Part shown: piece by piece, positions 8,140 through 15,654 of the stretch
How the letters are laid out: every line of letters starts with the position of its first letter
Position numbering within the stretch: the stretch's first letter is position 1
Source of the DNA: Methylobacterium isbiliense
Lineage (GTDB): Bacteria; Pseudomonadota; Alphaproteobacteria; Rhizobiales; Beijerinckiaceae
Direction: 5' to 3'
Length of the DNA: 37,807 nucleotides
Assembly (NCBI RefSeq): GCF_022179325.1
Contig: NZ_BPQQ01000077.1
Coordinates: forward strand, 1 to 37,807
Position numbers and translations under genes: made by a program
Notes under the pieces: generated by a model
The model's input: the letters and a program-made list of their open reading frames with translations, nothing else
Databases searched by the model: none
What the model was told of the DNA's origin: nothing

Positions 8140-11004
8140 TCAGGCGGTGGGCTCCTGCAGGCGCCGCTCGGCGCCGCGCAGGCGTGCGATCTCGGCGAGC
8201 GCCGTGCGCCGCGCCGCGCCGAACCGCGCGAGGAGCGGTCCGAGGTCGTGCGCCTCCCGGGCCGCCTGCTCGATCTCCCGGCAGAGCGCCGACAGGTTGG
8301 CAAAGCCCAGGATGCCGGCCGCCGACACCATCGCGTGCGCGTCGAGTGCGAGCCGGTCCCGGTCGGGATCCGTCCCGTCGACGCGGTGCGCCAGCTCCGC
8401 GGCGAGCAGCGCCAGCAGTCCGTCGACCCGTTCCGCCCCGAGCAGGTCGCGCACCGCCGCGAAGGCGGCCGGGTCCACCCGGCCCTCCGGGCCCTCCGCC
8501 CGCTTGGCGCGGTACCGGGCGATGACCGCCGCGAGGTCGGCCCGCTTGAACGGCTTGCCCACATGCCCGTCCATGCCCGCCTCGCGCAGGGCCGCGACCT
8601 GTTCCGGCAGGATGTTGGCCGTCATGGCGACGATCGGCACCCGGCCGACCGGTCCCGCCAGCGCGCGGATGTGGCGCGTCGCCGTGAGGCCGTCCATGCC
8701 GGGCATCTGCACGTCCATCAGCACGAGGTCGTAGGCCCGCTTCTGCACCGCGCGCACCGCTTCGACCCCGTCGACCGCGAGGTCGACGCGGTGTCCGGCC
8801 GCCTCCAGCACGGCGCGGGCCAATTCGCGGTTGATCTCCAGATCCTCCACCAGGAGGAGATCGGCCGGGGCGGCCTCCCCGCTCGTCTCGGGCGCTGCGG
8901 GTGCGGCGGTCTCCGTCTCCGCCTCGTCGAGGGCGACCGTGAACCAGAACGTCGCGCCAGCCCCCGCCCGGCTCTCCACGCCGATCGTGCCGCCCATGCG
9001 CTCCACGAGGGTCTTGGAGATGGCGAGGCCCAGGCCCGTGCCGCCGAAGCGGCGCCGGATCGAGCCGTCCACCTGGCTGAAGCGCTGGAAGAGCCGGTCC
9101 TGCAGCTCCTCCGGTATGCCGATGCCGGTATCCGCCACTGTGAACCGCAGCATCCGCGTCGCGGCCTCGCGCGTGACGGCGAGCGTCACCGCGCCCGCCG
9201 GCGTGAACTTCACCGCGTTGTTGAGGAGGTTGAGCAGGATCTGGCGCAGCCGGCCGTGGTCGCCCACGAGCACGGCCGGCACCCCGGGCGCCACCGTGAC
9301 CGTCACGGCGATGTCCTTCGCGCCCGCCGCACCGCGGATGATCGACACCGTGTTGTCGATGAGGGCGCCGAGCCGGAAGGGCTGGAGGTCGAGGTCGATC
9401 TGCCCCGCCTCGATCTTCGAGAAGTCGAGGAGATCGTCCACGATGGTCAGCAGCGCCGAACCCGCCGACTGGATCCGCTCCGCCTGCCGGCGCTGCGCCT
9501 CGCTCAGGGCGGCATCGTCGAGCAGCAGCTCCGTGTAGCCCAGGATGCCGTTCAGCGGCGTGCGGATCTCGTGGCTCATCGAGGCCAGGAAGTCGCTCTT
9601 GGCCCGGCTCGCCTGCTCGGCCGCCTCCGCGGCCTGCTCCAGCGCCTCCTTGTGGCGCTGGCGCTCCGAGACGTCGCGCACGACGGCGACGTAGCCGGTC
9701 GGGGCGCCGGCCGCGTCGCGCAGCAGGCGGTACTTGGCCTCCACCCAGATGTAGGCGCCGTCCTGGCGCCGGTAGCGCAGCCGGCTCGTGGCGGTGTCGC
9801 GCCGGCCTCCGGTCAGGTCGCTCAGCATCTCCGCCCAGCCGCCGCGGTCGTCCGGATGGACCCTGTCCAGCGGCTTGGTCCCGATGAGCGCCTCGGGCTC
9901 GTAGCCCAGGACCTCGCGGCTCGCCGGGGAGACGTAGCGGCGGACGGTGTCGAGGTCGGCCCACACGATCATGTCGAGGGCGTGCTCCGACAGGAGGCGG
10001 AACCGCGCCTCGCTCGCCCGCACCGCCCGCTCGGCCTCGGCGATGCGGCGCTGGTGGCGCGCGAGGCCGATCCCCAGCCCGCACAGGGTGGTGGCCGCGA
10101 TGGTGAGCGCGAGGCCGTCGATCAGGGCGTCGTCGCGCCACGCGGTCAGCGTCTCGGGCACGCTGCGGGCGACCGTGACGACGAGCGGATAGGCGTCCAG
10201 GCGCTCGTAGGCGACGATCCGCTCCTCGCCGTCGAGGCTGGAGCGGGCGCGGAACACGCCGCTCCTGGCTTGCGGCAGCGCCCGCCGGAACAGATCCGTG
10301 CCGGACAGGTCCCGCCCCACCGTCCGGACGTCGTAGGGGTGGCGCACCAGCAGCGTGCCGTCGGCGTCCAGGAGGGCGATCGACCCCCGCTCGCCGACGC
10401 CGAGGTCGCGGTAGAAGGCCTGGAAGTGCCCAGGCGTCAGGGAGGCCACCACGACGCCGCCGAACCGGCCGTCCGGGCCGTTCCAGCGCCGGGACAACGG
10501 CACGATGATCCGGCCGCTGCGCCGGCTCTGCATCGGCGCGTCGATGTGCAGGTCGCGGGACGGCGTGCTTCGATGATGCACGAAGTACGGCCGGTCCCCG
10601 CTGTTGATCGGCATGGCCGGTTCGCCGAGCGAGTCGCTGATCCAGTCGCCCTGTGCGTCCTGCACCGAGAGGCCGCTCACGTGCGTGATCAGCGCCAGCC
10701 GCCGCTGCAGATGGGCCTTGAGCGCCGCAGGGTCGGCGAGCGCCCCGGACTCGATGTGGTCCACGACGCCGCTGAGGATCAGGTCGGCCGCCTCGATGCT
10801 GCGGGCGGTGTGCTGGATCAGGGAGCGGGCGAGGTTGCGGGTGTCGGCCTGGGCGTCCGCCAGAGCCGCCTCGCGGCCGCGCCAGATCTGCCACGCGCCG
10901 ATACTGAGCATCAGCGCCGCCGCCAGATACGCGACGACCGCCGGGCTGCCGAGCAGCCGCGGCCGGCGAGGGAGGCCCGCGGCCCATGCGGAGAGCGACG
11001 TCAT
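8140..11004 (-). CDS. Hybrid sensor histidine kinase (Cache-PAS-HisKA-HATPase-REC-Hpt)
   Basis: A 954-residue inner-membrane hybrid kinase. A membrane helix at about 21-41 and another at about 296-315 enclose a periplasmic PDC/Cache-like sensor with the typical DRPYFVHHR and VVVASLTPGHF strands. A PAS domain follows (about 330-450), then HisKA with phosphoacceptor His478 (SMSHEIRTPLNGI). The HATPase domain shows NLLNNAVKFT, DTGIGIP and GGTGLGLAISK. A receiver domain carries the Asp in LMDVQMPGMDG. The C-terminal Hpt-like bundle has AHAMVSAAGILGF, where the usual HxxKG is altered to HAMVS. No response regulator gene is adjacent, so it is an orphan phosphorelay. ATG at 11004 has only a weak upstream Shine-Dalgarno. 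The signal is unknown; the Cache-like sensor suggests a small extracellular molecule. Confidence 0.93.
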   Translation of the reverse strand: MTSLSAWAAGLPRRPRLLGSPAVVAYLAAALMLSIGAWQIWRGREAALADAQADTRNLARSLIQHTARSIEAADLILSGVVDHIESGALADPAALKAHLQRRLALITHVSGLSVQDAQGDWISDSLGEPAMPINSGDRPYFVHHRSTPSRDLHIDAPMQSRRSGRIIVPLSRRWNGPDGRFGGVVVASLTPGHFQAFYRDLGVGERGSIALLDADGTLLVRHPYDVRTVGRDLSGTDLFRRALPQARSGVFRARSSLDGEERIVAYERLDAYPLVVTVARSVPETLTAWRDDALIDGLALTIAATTLCGLGIGLARHQRRIAEAERAVRASEARFRLLSEHALDMIVWADLDTVRRYVSPASREVLGYEPEALIGTKPLDRVHPDDRGGWAEMLSDLTGGRRDTATSRLRYRRQDGAYIWVEAKYRLLRDAAGAPTGYVAVVRDVSERQRHKEALEQAAEAAEQASRAKSDFLASMSHEIRTPLNGILGYTELLLDDAALSEAQRRQAERIQSAGSALLTIVDDLLDFSKIEAGQIDLDLQPFRLGALIDNTVSIIRGAAGAKDIAVTVTVAPGVPAVLVGDHGRLRQILLNLLNNAVKFTPAGAVTLAVTREAATRMLRFTVADTGIGIPEELQDRLFQRFSQVDGSIRRRFGGTGLGLAISKTLVERMGGTIGVESRAGAGATFWFTVALDEAETETAAPAAPETSGEAAPADLLLVEDLEINRELARAVLEAAGHRVDLAVDGVEAVRAVQKRAYDLVLMDVQMPGMDGLTATRHIRALAGPVGRVPIVAMTANILPEQVAALREAGMDGHVGKPFKRADLAAVIARYRAKRAEGPEGRVDPAAFAAVRDLLGAERVDGLLALLAAELAHRVDGTDPDRDRLALDAHAMVSAAGILGFANLSALCREIEQAAREAHDLGPLLARFGAARRTALAEIARLRGAERRLQEPTA

Positions 11005-11627
11005 GACCGATGATGCACGCCCGATTGCGGAGTCTTCTGTTGAGGCAGGGTCCGACTCGGGGTTCTACACGCAATTCCTGCGGATTGCTTGTCCTGCGGA
11101 TTGATTGACGGCGGCCGATCGCAGTCCCGCGACCGCCCGCAGCGCGAGGCGGGATAGCGTCCCCTGTCCGGGTCTCGGTGCGCATCCGGCGCATCGTCGT
11201 CTTCGACCGGAGCCGCCGCAAGGGCCCATGATGGGTGGCGATCGATGGCCCATGATCGCCACCGCCTCACGCCCGCGTCGTGCCGCGGTCCTCAGAGTCT
11301 TGTCCGACGAAGCAGATGCCGGCTTGCACACGAGAGGGCGGGGAAACCAAAGAGCTGGAGCAGGCTCCGACGGCGACGTGATGGGGGCCTGCTCCAATCC
11401 GGCGCGACGACGCACGATGTCGTGATGGCCGCAAGATTCCGCCCTGCATCTTGGAAGAATTGATTATTTGCGGATTAAAGAAGATTTCCATACGTGCGTA
11501 CTGAAGTATTAATTTTCAGCAATGTTGCTTGATGGTCGTCGTGTATTCGCCATCTGTTTCTGGGGCCGGGTCCATCCTGTAGCGTAGCGCCAGGTGGCAC
11601 GGCTCCCCTTCGTTCCAGGGAGGATTA
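11005..11627. other. Intergenic region between divergent hybrid kinase and small secreted protein
   Basis: No convincing gene is found here; the open frames lack ribosome binding sites and look like shadows. The region holds a duplicated 11-base stretch (CCTGCGGATTG near 11079 and 11095), a direct plus inverted repeat cluster at 11222-11263, and a distinctly AT-rich tract at about 11455-11530 inside a roughly 70% GC background. It should carry the promoters of both flanking genes, but I could not fix their elements. Confidence 0.6.
11222..11263. repeat. Direct and inverted repeat cluster (operator-like)
   Basis: GGCCCATGAT occurs twice (11223-11232 and 11247-11256), 24 bases apart. Overlapping it is a perfect inverted repeat, GGTGGCGATC at 11234-11243 and GATCGCCACC at 11254-11263, with a 10-base spacer. 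There is no T-run, so a regulator site or an RNA hairpin is as likely as a terminator. Confidence 0.5.
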
Positions 11628-11960
11628 ATGATGTCGTTCAACAGATTCGCTCCTGCCTTCGGGGCGGCCCTGCTGGTCGCGAGCCCTGCCTTCGCGATCA
11701 CGGTGAGCAACCGCGACGCCAAGGAGCACGTTCTCACGGTCGACCGGGGCATGCAGGAGGATGACACCCGCATGGCGCCGGGCACCTCGGTGCAGGTCGA
11801 CTGTCCCGAGGGATGCGCCCTGCGGGTGCGCGGCTCCGGCTACGACCGGCCGGCCGAGCCGGGCGACCGCCTCGTGATCGACCGCAGCGGCCTGCTGCAT
11901 TACGCCGACGATCTCGCTACGGGGTCGGTGCGGACCGGGGCGCCAGCCGCCACGAAGTGA
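11628..11960 (+). CDS. Small secreted protein, unknown function
   Basis: A 110-residue protein with an N-terminal signal peptide (MMSFNRFAPAFGAALLVASP with cleavage near AFA at about 21-23). The mature part of about 87 residues is strand-rich and polar, with one close Cys pair (CPEGC) that could form a disulfide or bind metal. A good Shine-Dalgarno (GGGAGGA) ends just before 11628; the second codon is also ATG, so initiation at 11631 is equally possible. I do not recognise the family beyond small periplasmic proteins of this kind in Methylobacterium-like genomes. It stands alone, followed after about 60 bases by the operator of the XRE regulator. Confidence 0.75.
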   Translation: MMSFNRFAPAFGAALLVASPAFAITVSNRDAKEHVLTVDRGMQEDDTRMAPGTSVQVDCPEGCALRVRGSGYDRPAEPGDRLVIDRSGLLHYADDLATGSVRTGAPAATK

Positions 11961-12002
11961 TCCGCCGGGGCCGGGGGAGCGCCGCTCCTCCGGCCTCTTG
12001 CG

Positions 12003-12043
12003 CCCTCCATTAAAAAGGACGTACCCTCCATTTTGATGGAGGG
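12003..12043 (+). promoter_or_regulatory. Palindromic operator-like site over the RBS of the XRE-cupin gene
   Basis: CCCTCCAT at 12024-12031 and ATGGAGGG at 12036-12043 form a perfect 8-base inverted repeat around TTTG. A direct copy, CCCTCCATT at 12003-12011, lies exactly 21 bases (two helical turns) upstream and has a degenerate partner, AAAGGAC. The right arm also provides the Shine-Dalgarno GGAGG for the GTG start at 12050. This is what an autorepressor site would look like; binding by the encoded XRE protein is inference. Confidence 0.65.
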
Positions 12044-12049
12044 CGCGAC

Positions 12050-12637
12050 GTGAGCGGCACCGATCCCGACGCGCGCTTGGCCGCGCGGCTGCGGACCCTG
12101 CGGGCGGAGCGCGGTCTCAGCCTCGACGCCCTGGCGGCCCGGACGGGGGTGAGCCGCTCGATGATCTCGGTGGTGGAGCGCGGCGAGAGCAGCCCGACCG
12201 CAAGCCTCCTCGACCGGCTGGCCGCGGGCCTCGGGGTCACCCTCGCGGCGCTGTTCGCCGAGGAGGAGCGGGCCGGCGCGACGCCGGTCTCCCGCCGCCC
12301 CGACCAAGCGGTCTGGCGCGACCCCGAGACGGGCTACGAGCGCCGCAACCTCTCGCCCTCCGGCTTCCCGTCCGCCCTCGACCTCGTCGAGGTGGTGCTC
12401 CCGCCCGGCGCCCGCGTCGCCTACGACACCGGGCCGCGCGCGGCGCCCTTCGACCAGCAGATCTGGATCCTGGAGGGCAGCCTCGACCTGGCCGAGGGCG
12501 GGAGCACGCACCGGCTGGAGGCGGGCGATTGCCTCGCCATGCGCCTCGACGGGCCGACCACCTTCCGCAATCCCGCAGGCCGGCCCGCCCGCTACCTCGT
12601 GGCGCTCGCGGCCGGCGCCTGGCGGGGCCGGCCGTGA
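12050..12637 (+). CDS. XRE-family regulator with C-terminal cupin domain
   Basis: A 195-residue cytoplasmic transcription factor. Residues 8-62 form an XRE/Cro helix-turn-helix (LRTLRAERGLSLDALAARTG, VSRSMISVVERGESSPTASLL). Residues about 100-190 form a cupin barrel (WILEGSLDLAEGG, LEAGDCLAMRLDGP), the usual small-molecule sensing domain. GTG at 12050 is chosen because the ATG at 12036 runs into a stop after five codons and GGAGG lies at the right distance. Its stop overlaps the GTG of a GNAT gene, and an EamA-type exporter follows, so it probably controls an acetylate-and-export or efflux operon. The upstream palindrome suggests autoregulation. The effector is unknown; related proteins often respond to amino acids or amines. 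Confidence 0.9.
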   Translation: MSGTDPDARLAARLRTLRAERGLSLDALAARTGVSRSMISVVERGESSPTASLLDRLAAGLGVTLAALFAEEERAGATPVSRRPDQAVWRDPETGYERRNLSPSGFPSALDLVEVVLPPGARVAYDTGPRAAPFDQQIWILEGSLDLAEGGSTHRLEAGDCLAMRLDGPTTFRNPAGRPARYLVALAAGAWRGRP

Positions 12638-13164
12638 CCCGGCCGCCCGCGGCGCTCCGCCGGCTCGGCGCGGCCGAGGCCGCGGCCCGTTCGGGCGACC
12701 TCGCGGCGCTCCTGATCGCCTGCGTGGAGGGCGGGGCCTCGGTGAGCTTCATGGCGCCGCTCGCCCGCGCCCGGGCCGAGGCCTTCTGGGGCGAGGTGGC
12801 GGCGGGGGTGGGGCGGGGGGAGCGCCTGCTCCTGGTCGCGGAGGATCCCGCGGGCGGCCTCCTCGGCACCGTGCAGGTGGTCCTGGCTCAGCCCGAGAAC
12901 CAGCCGCACCGGGGCGACCTCGCCAAGATGCTCGTGCATCCGGCGGCCCGGCGCCGGGGCCTGGGCGCCGCCCTGATGCGGGCCGCCGAGGCCGCCGCGC
13001 GCGCTGCCGGCAAGACGCTGCTCGTCCTCGACACCGCGAGCCTGGAGGCCGAACGCCTCTACGCCCGCGAGGGCTGGATCCGGGTCGGGCGCGTGCCGGA
13101 TTACGCCCTGCTGCCGGACGGGCGGCCCTGCGGCACCACCTTCTTCTACAAGCCCCTCGCCTGA
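12634..13164 (+). CDS. GNAT-family N-acetyltransferase
   Basis: A 176-residue single-domain acetyltransferase. The GNAT core shows the beta4 strand with KMLVHPAARRRGLGAALM, where RRRGLG is the acetyl-CoA pyrophosphate loop, then LLVLDTASLEAERLYAREGW, the usual motif B. The GTG at 12634 overlaps the stop of the regulator (GTGA), so translation is coupled; earlier in-frame starts lie inside the regulator and encode Arg/Pro-rich shadow sequence. The motif FFYKPLA at the C-terminus is typical of the PhnO/YhhY-like GNATs. Substrate not determinable; operon partners (XRE-cupin regulator, EamA exporter) suggest a small amine or amino acid, which is inference. Confidence 0.9.
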   Translation: MTRPPAALRRLGAAEAAARSGDLAALLIACVEGGASVSFMAPLARARAEAFWGEVAAGVGRGERLLLVAEDPAGGLLGTVQVVLAQPENQPHRGDLAKMLVHPAARRRGLGAALMRAAEAAARAAGKTLLVLDTASLEAERLYAREGWIRVGRVPDYALLPDGRPCGTTFFYKPLA

Positions 13165-13173
13165 GCGCCGGGC

Positions 13174-14004
13174 ATGGACGGGATCCTGGTGGCCGCGGCC
13201 CTCCTCAGCGCGGCCCTGCATGCGGCCTGGAACGCCTGGGTGAAGGCCGCCCCCGACCCGCAGGACGCGATGGCCGCGCAGGTCATCGGCGCGGGGCTCG
13301 CCTCGGCGGCGCTGCTGGCCGTCGTGCCCCTGCCGCCGGCCGCGTCGCTGCCCTGGCTCGCCTCCTCGACGCTCCTCAACCTGCTCATCCTCGGGGCGCT
13401 GGTGCGCGGCTACGCGCTGGGCGGCTTCGGGTTCGTCTATCCGGTGGCCCGGGCCGTCTCGCCGCTCCTCGTCGCCCTGTTCGCCACGGTCCTCGTCGGC
13501 GAGCGCCTGAGCCCGACGGGCTGGGCCGGCGTCGCGCTGGTCTCGGGCGCGGTCGCGGTCTTCGCCAGCGGCGAGGCCCTGCGGCGTCCGGCGGCCCTCG
13601 TCTACGCGCTCGCGGCCGGGGCGTTGTCCGCCGCCTACGTCCTGTCGGATGCGCAGGGCGCGCGCCTGTCTCCCTCGGTGCTGGGCTACGGCCTGTCGCT
13701 CTCGGTGCTGAGCGCGCTCGCCTGCGCGGCGCTGCTGCGGATGCGGGGCGGCCGCGTGCGGGCGGTGCTGCGCGCCCATCGCGGGCTCGCGACCCTCGGC
13801 GCGGGGGCGGCGATCGCCTCCTACCTCCTGATCCTCTGGGTGTGGAGCCGGGGGCCGATTGCCCTCGGGGCGGCCCTGCGGGACACCAGCGTCGTGTTCG
13901 CCGGCCTCCTCGCTGCCCTGGTCCTGCGGGAGCCGCTCACCCCGCGGCGCGCGGGCGCCCTGCTCCTGGCGCTGGCCGGGATGGCCTGCCTGCGCGTCGC
14001 CTGA
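13174..14004 (+). CDS. EamA/DMT-family transporter
   Basis: A 276-residue inner-membrane protein with about ten predicted hydrophobic segments in two repeats of five, the layout of the drug/metabolite transporter superfamily. The first half ends with VYPVARAVSPLLVALFATVLVGERLS and the second with ALRDTSVVFAGLLAALVLREPLT, the paired EamA signatures. It begins 9 bases after the GNAT stop and is the last gene of the XRE-GNAT-EamA group. Export of an amino acid, amine or acetylated product is plausible from the context but the substrate is not shown by the sequence. Confidence 0.92.
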   Translation: MDGILVAAALLSAALHAAWNAWVKAAPDPQDAMAAQVIGAGLASAALLAVVPLPPAASLPWLASSTLLNLLILGALVRGYALGGFGFVYPVARAVSPLLVALFATVLVGERLSPTGWAGVALVSGAVAVFASGEALRRPAALVYALAAGALSAAYVLSDAQGARLSPSVLGYGLSLSVLSALACAALLRMRGGRVRAVLRAHRGLATLGAGAAIASYLLILWVWSRGPIALGAALRDTSVVFAGLLAALVLREPLTPRRAGALLLALAGMACLRVA

Positions 14005-14018
14005 CCCGCCCGAACGGC

Positions 14019-14054
14019 GAAGCGCGCGGCCCCGGGGGGGAGGCCGCGCGCTTC
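14019..14054. terminator. Bidirectional terminator-like hairpin
   Basis: A perfect 13-base inverted repeat (GAAGCGCGCGGCC at 14019-14031 and its complement at 14042-14054) with a 10-base G-rich loop lies between the convergent exporter gene and dctA. It lacks a T-run on the plus strand, as is common in high-GC alphaproteobacteria. Confidence 0.65.
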
Positions 14055-14055
14055 C

Positions 14056-14087
14056 GTCGCGCGACACGGGGATCCGCGTCGCGCGAC
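14056..14087. repeat. Two copies of a 10-base palindrome, 22 bases apart
   Basis: GTCGCGCGAC occurs at 14056-14065 and 14078-14087, each followed by A. Each copy is itself palindromic. They sit just downstream of the terminator-like hairpin and 13 bases past the dctA stop. Function unknown. Confidence 0.6.
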
Positions 14088-14100
14088 AACCGGTCGAGGA

Positions 14101-15444
14101 TCACTCCGCCGGCTGGAGGGCCGGGGTCTCGCTCTCGAGCGGGAGCGCATTGCCGTCGAGCGCCGCCGCGAGCCGGGCCTCGTCGACCTCGCCCTCCCAG
14201 CGGGCGACCACGATGCAGGCCACCGCGTTGCCGATGAAGTTGGTGAGCGCCCGGCACTCCGACATGAAGCGGTCGATGCCGAGGATGAGCGCCATGCCGA
14301 CCACCGGCACGGAGGGCACCACCGCGAGCGTCGCGGCGAGCGTGATGAAGCCCGAGCCGGTGACGCCGGCCGCGCCCTTCGAGGAGAGCATCGCCACGAG
14401 CAGCAGGAGCGCCTGCTCGCCGTACGACAGGGGCGTGTCCGTCGCCTGGGCGATGAACAGGGCCGCCATCGTCATGTAGATGTTGGTGCCGTCGAGGTTG
14501 AACGAGTAGCCGGTGGGCACGACGAGGCCGACCACCGGGCGCGAGCAGCCCGCCCGCTCCATCTTGGTGAGCAGCGACGGCAGCGCCGATTCCGAGGACG
14601 AGGTGCCGAGCACCAAGAGGAGTTCCTCCTTGATGTAGCGGATCAGCTTGATGATGGAGAAGCCGTTGTAGCGGGCGACCGCGCCGAGCACGAGGAGCAC
14701 GAAGATCGCCGAGGTCAGATAGAAGGCGAAGACCAGGTAGGCGAGGTTGGCGAGCGAGGACACGCCATACTTGCCGATGGTGAAGGCCATCGCGCCGAAC
14801 GCCCCGAGCGGCGCCACCTTCATGATGATGTGGACGACGCCGAACACCGCCTCGGAGGTGATCTTGATGACGTCGAGCACCGGCTTGCCGCGCTCGCCCA
14901 GGAAGGCGAGGCCGAAGCCGAACAGCACCGAGAAGAACAGGACCTGCAGGATCTCGCCACCCGCGAAGGCGCCCACGGCCGTCGACGGGATGACGTTCAT
15001 CAGGAACTCGACGATGCTCTGCTCCTTGGCCTTGCCCGCGTAGGTGGCGATGGCCTTGGGATCGAGCGACTTCGGGTCGATGTGCATGCCGTGGCCCGGC
15101 TGCAGCAGGTTGGCGACGATCAGCCCGACGATCAGCGCCAGCGTCGAGAAGGTCAGGAAGTAGACCAGGGCCTTCACGCCCACGCGGCCGACCTTCTCCA
15201 GATTCGTCATGCCGGCGATGCCGGAGACGACCGTGAGGAAGATCACCGGGGCGATGATCATCTTGACGAGCTTGATGAAGGCGTCGCCGAGCGGCTTCAT
15301 GTCGGCGCCGAGCTGCGGGTAGAAGTGCCCGAGCAGGATGCCGATCGCGACGGCGACCAGCACTTGGAAGTAGAGGGTCTTGTAGAGCGGCTTGGGGGCG
15401 GGCGGATCGTGCGGAGCGTTGAGGGGGGCAGGTACGGCAGCCAT
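14101..15444 (-). CDS. dctA: C4-dicarboxylate:cation symporter DctA
   Basis: A 447-residue inner-membrane transporter of the glutamate/dicarboxylate (DAACS) family, taking up succinate, fumarate and malate. Recognisable features are the N-terminal [20 protein letters not shown], the serine-rich hairpin [13 protein letters not shown], the substrate/cation motif [15 protein letters not shown], and [17 protein letters not shown] with [14 protein letters not shown]. Length is normal for DctA. ATG at 15444 has GGGAGAA upstream. It is divergent from dctB-dctD and is preceded by a sigma-54 promoter at 15583-15598, so it should be activated by phosphorylated DctD when dicarboxylates are present. Confidence 0.97.
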   Translation of the reverse strand: MAAVPAPLNAPHDPPAPKPLYKTLYFQVLVAVAIGILLGHFYPQLGADMKPLGDAFIKLVKMIIAPVIFLTVVSGIAGMTNLEKVGRVGVKALVYFLTFSTLALIVGLIVANLLQPGHGMHIDPKSLDPKAIATYAGKAKEQSIVEFLMNVIPSTAVGAFAGGEILQVLFFSVLFGFGLAFLGERGKPVLDVIKITSEAVFGVVHIIMKVAPLGAFGAMAFTIGKYGVSSLANLAYLVFAFYLTSAIFVLLVLGAVARYNGFSIIKLIRYIKEELLLVLGTSSSESALPSLLTKMERAGCSRPVVGLVVPTGYSFNLDGTNIYMTMAALFIAQATDTPLSYGEQALLLLVAMLSSKGAAGVTGSGFITLAATLAVVPSVPVVGMALILGIDRFMSECRALTNFIGNAVACIVVARWEGEVDEARLAAALDGNALPLESETPALQPAE

Positions 15445-15582
15445 CGGGCGTTCTCCCGGTTGGAGGATTGCAGGGTGGCCGGTTTGACCGCGGGCGGGGC
15501 CCGGGGGCGTTCCGACTCTTGCTGTTGACCTTGCGGTATGCAGCCGGGCCTTGCCAGGCACGATTGCGTTCGATGACCCAAT

Positions 15583-15598
15583 GGCAACCGGTGTGCCA
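15583..15598 (-). promoter_or_regulatory. Sigma-54 (RpoN) promoter of dctA
   Basis: Read on the minus strand the site is TGGCAC-ACCGG-TTGC, an exact match to the -24/-12 consensus with GG and GC ten bases apart. It points at dctA, about 140 bases from its start codon, and lies between dctA and its sigma-54-dependent activator genes dctB-dctD, as in rhizobia. I could not identify the DctD upstream activating sites with confidence. Confidence 0.88.
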
Positions 15599-15654
15599 GG
15601 CTGCACGAGCGCTGAAGAATTTGTTAAGGCGCTGGAAACAGGAGATATTTTTCC

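Noticed and set aside
7673-11221. A 1182-codon minus-strand frame overlapping the hybrid kinase
   Set aside because: It is an out-of-frame shadow of the kinase; only the 954-residue frame shows HisKA, HATPase and REC motifs.
11005-11627. Open frames of 70-116 codons in the region before the small secreted protein
   Set aside because: They overlap one another on both strands, lack ribosome sites and have no signal peptide, membrane or domain pattern.
15551-15570. A second sigma-54-like site on the plus strand toward dctB
   Set aside because: The GGCACG and TTGC elements are too close; GG and GC are not ten bases apart.
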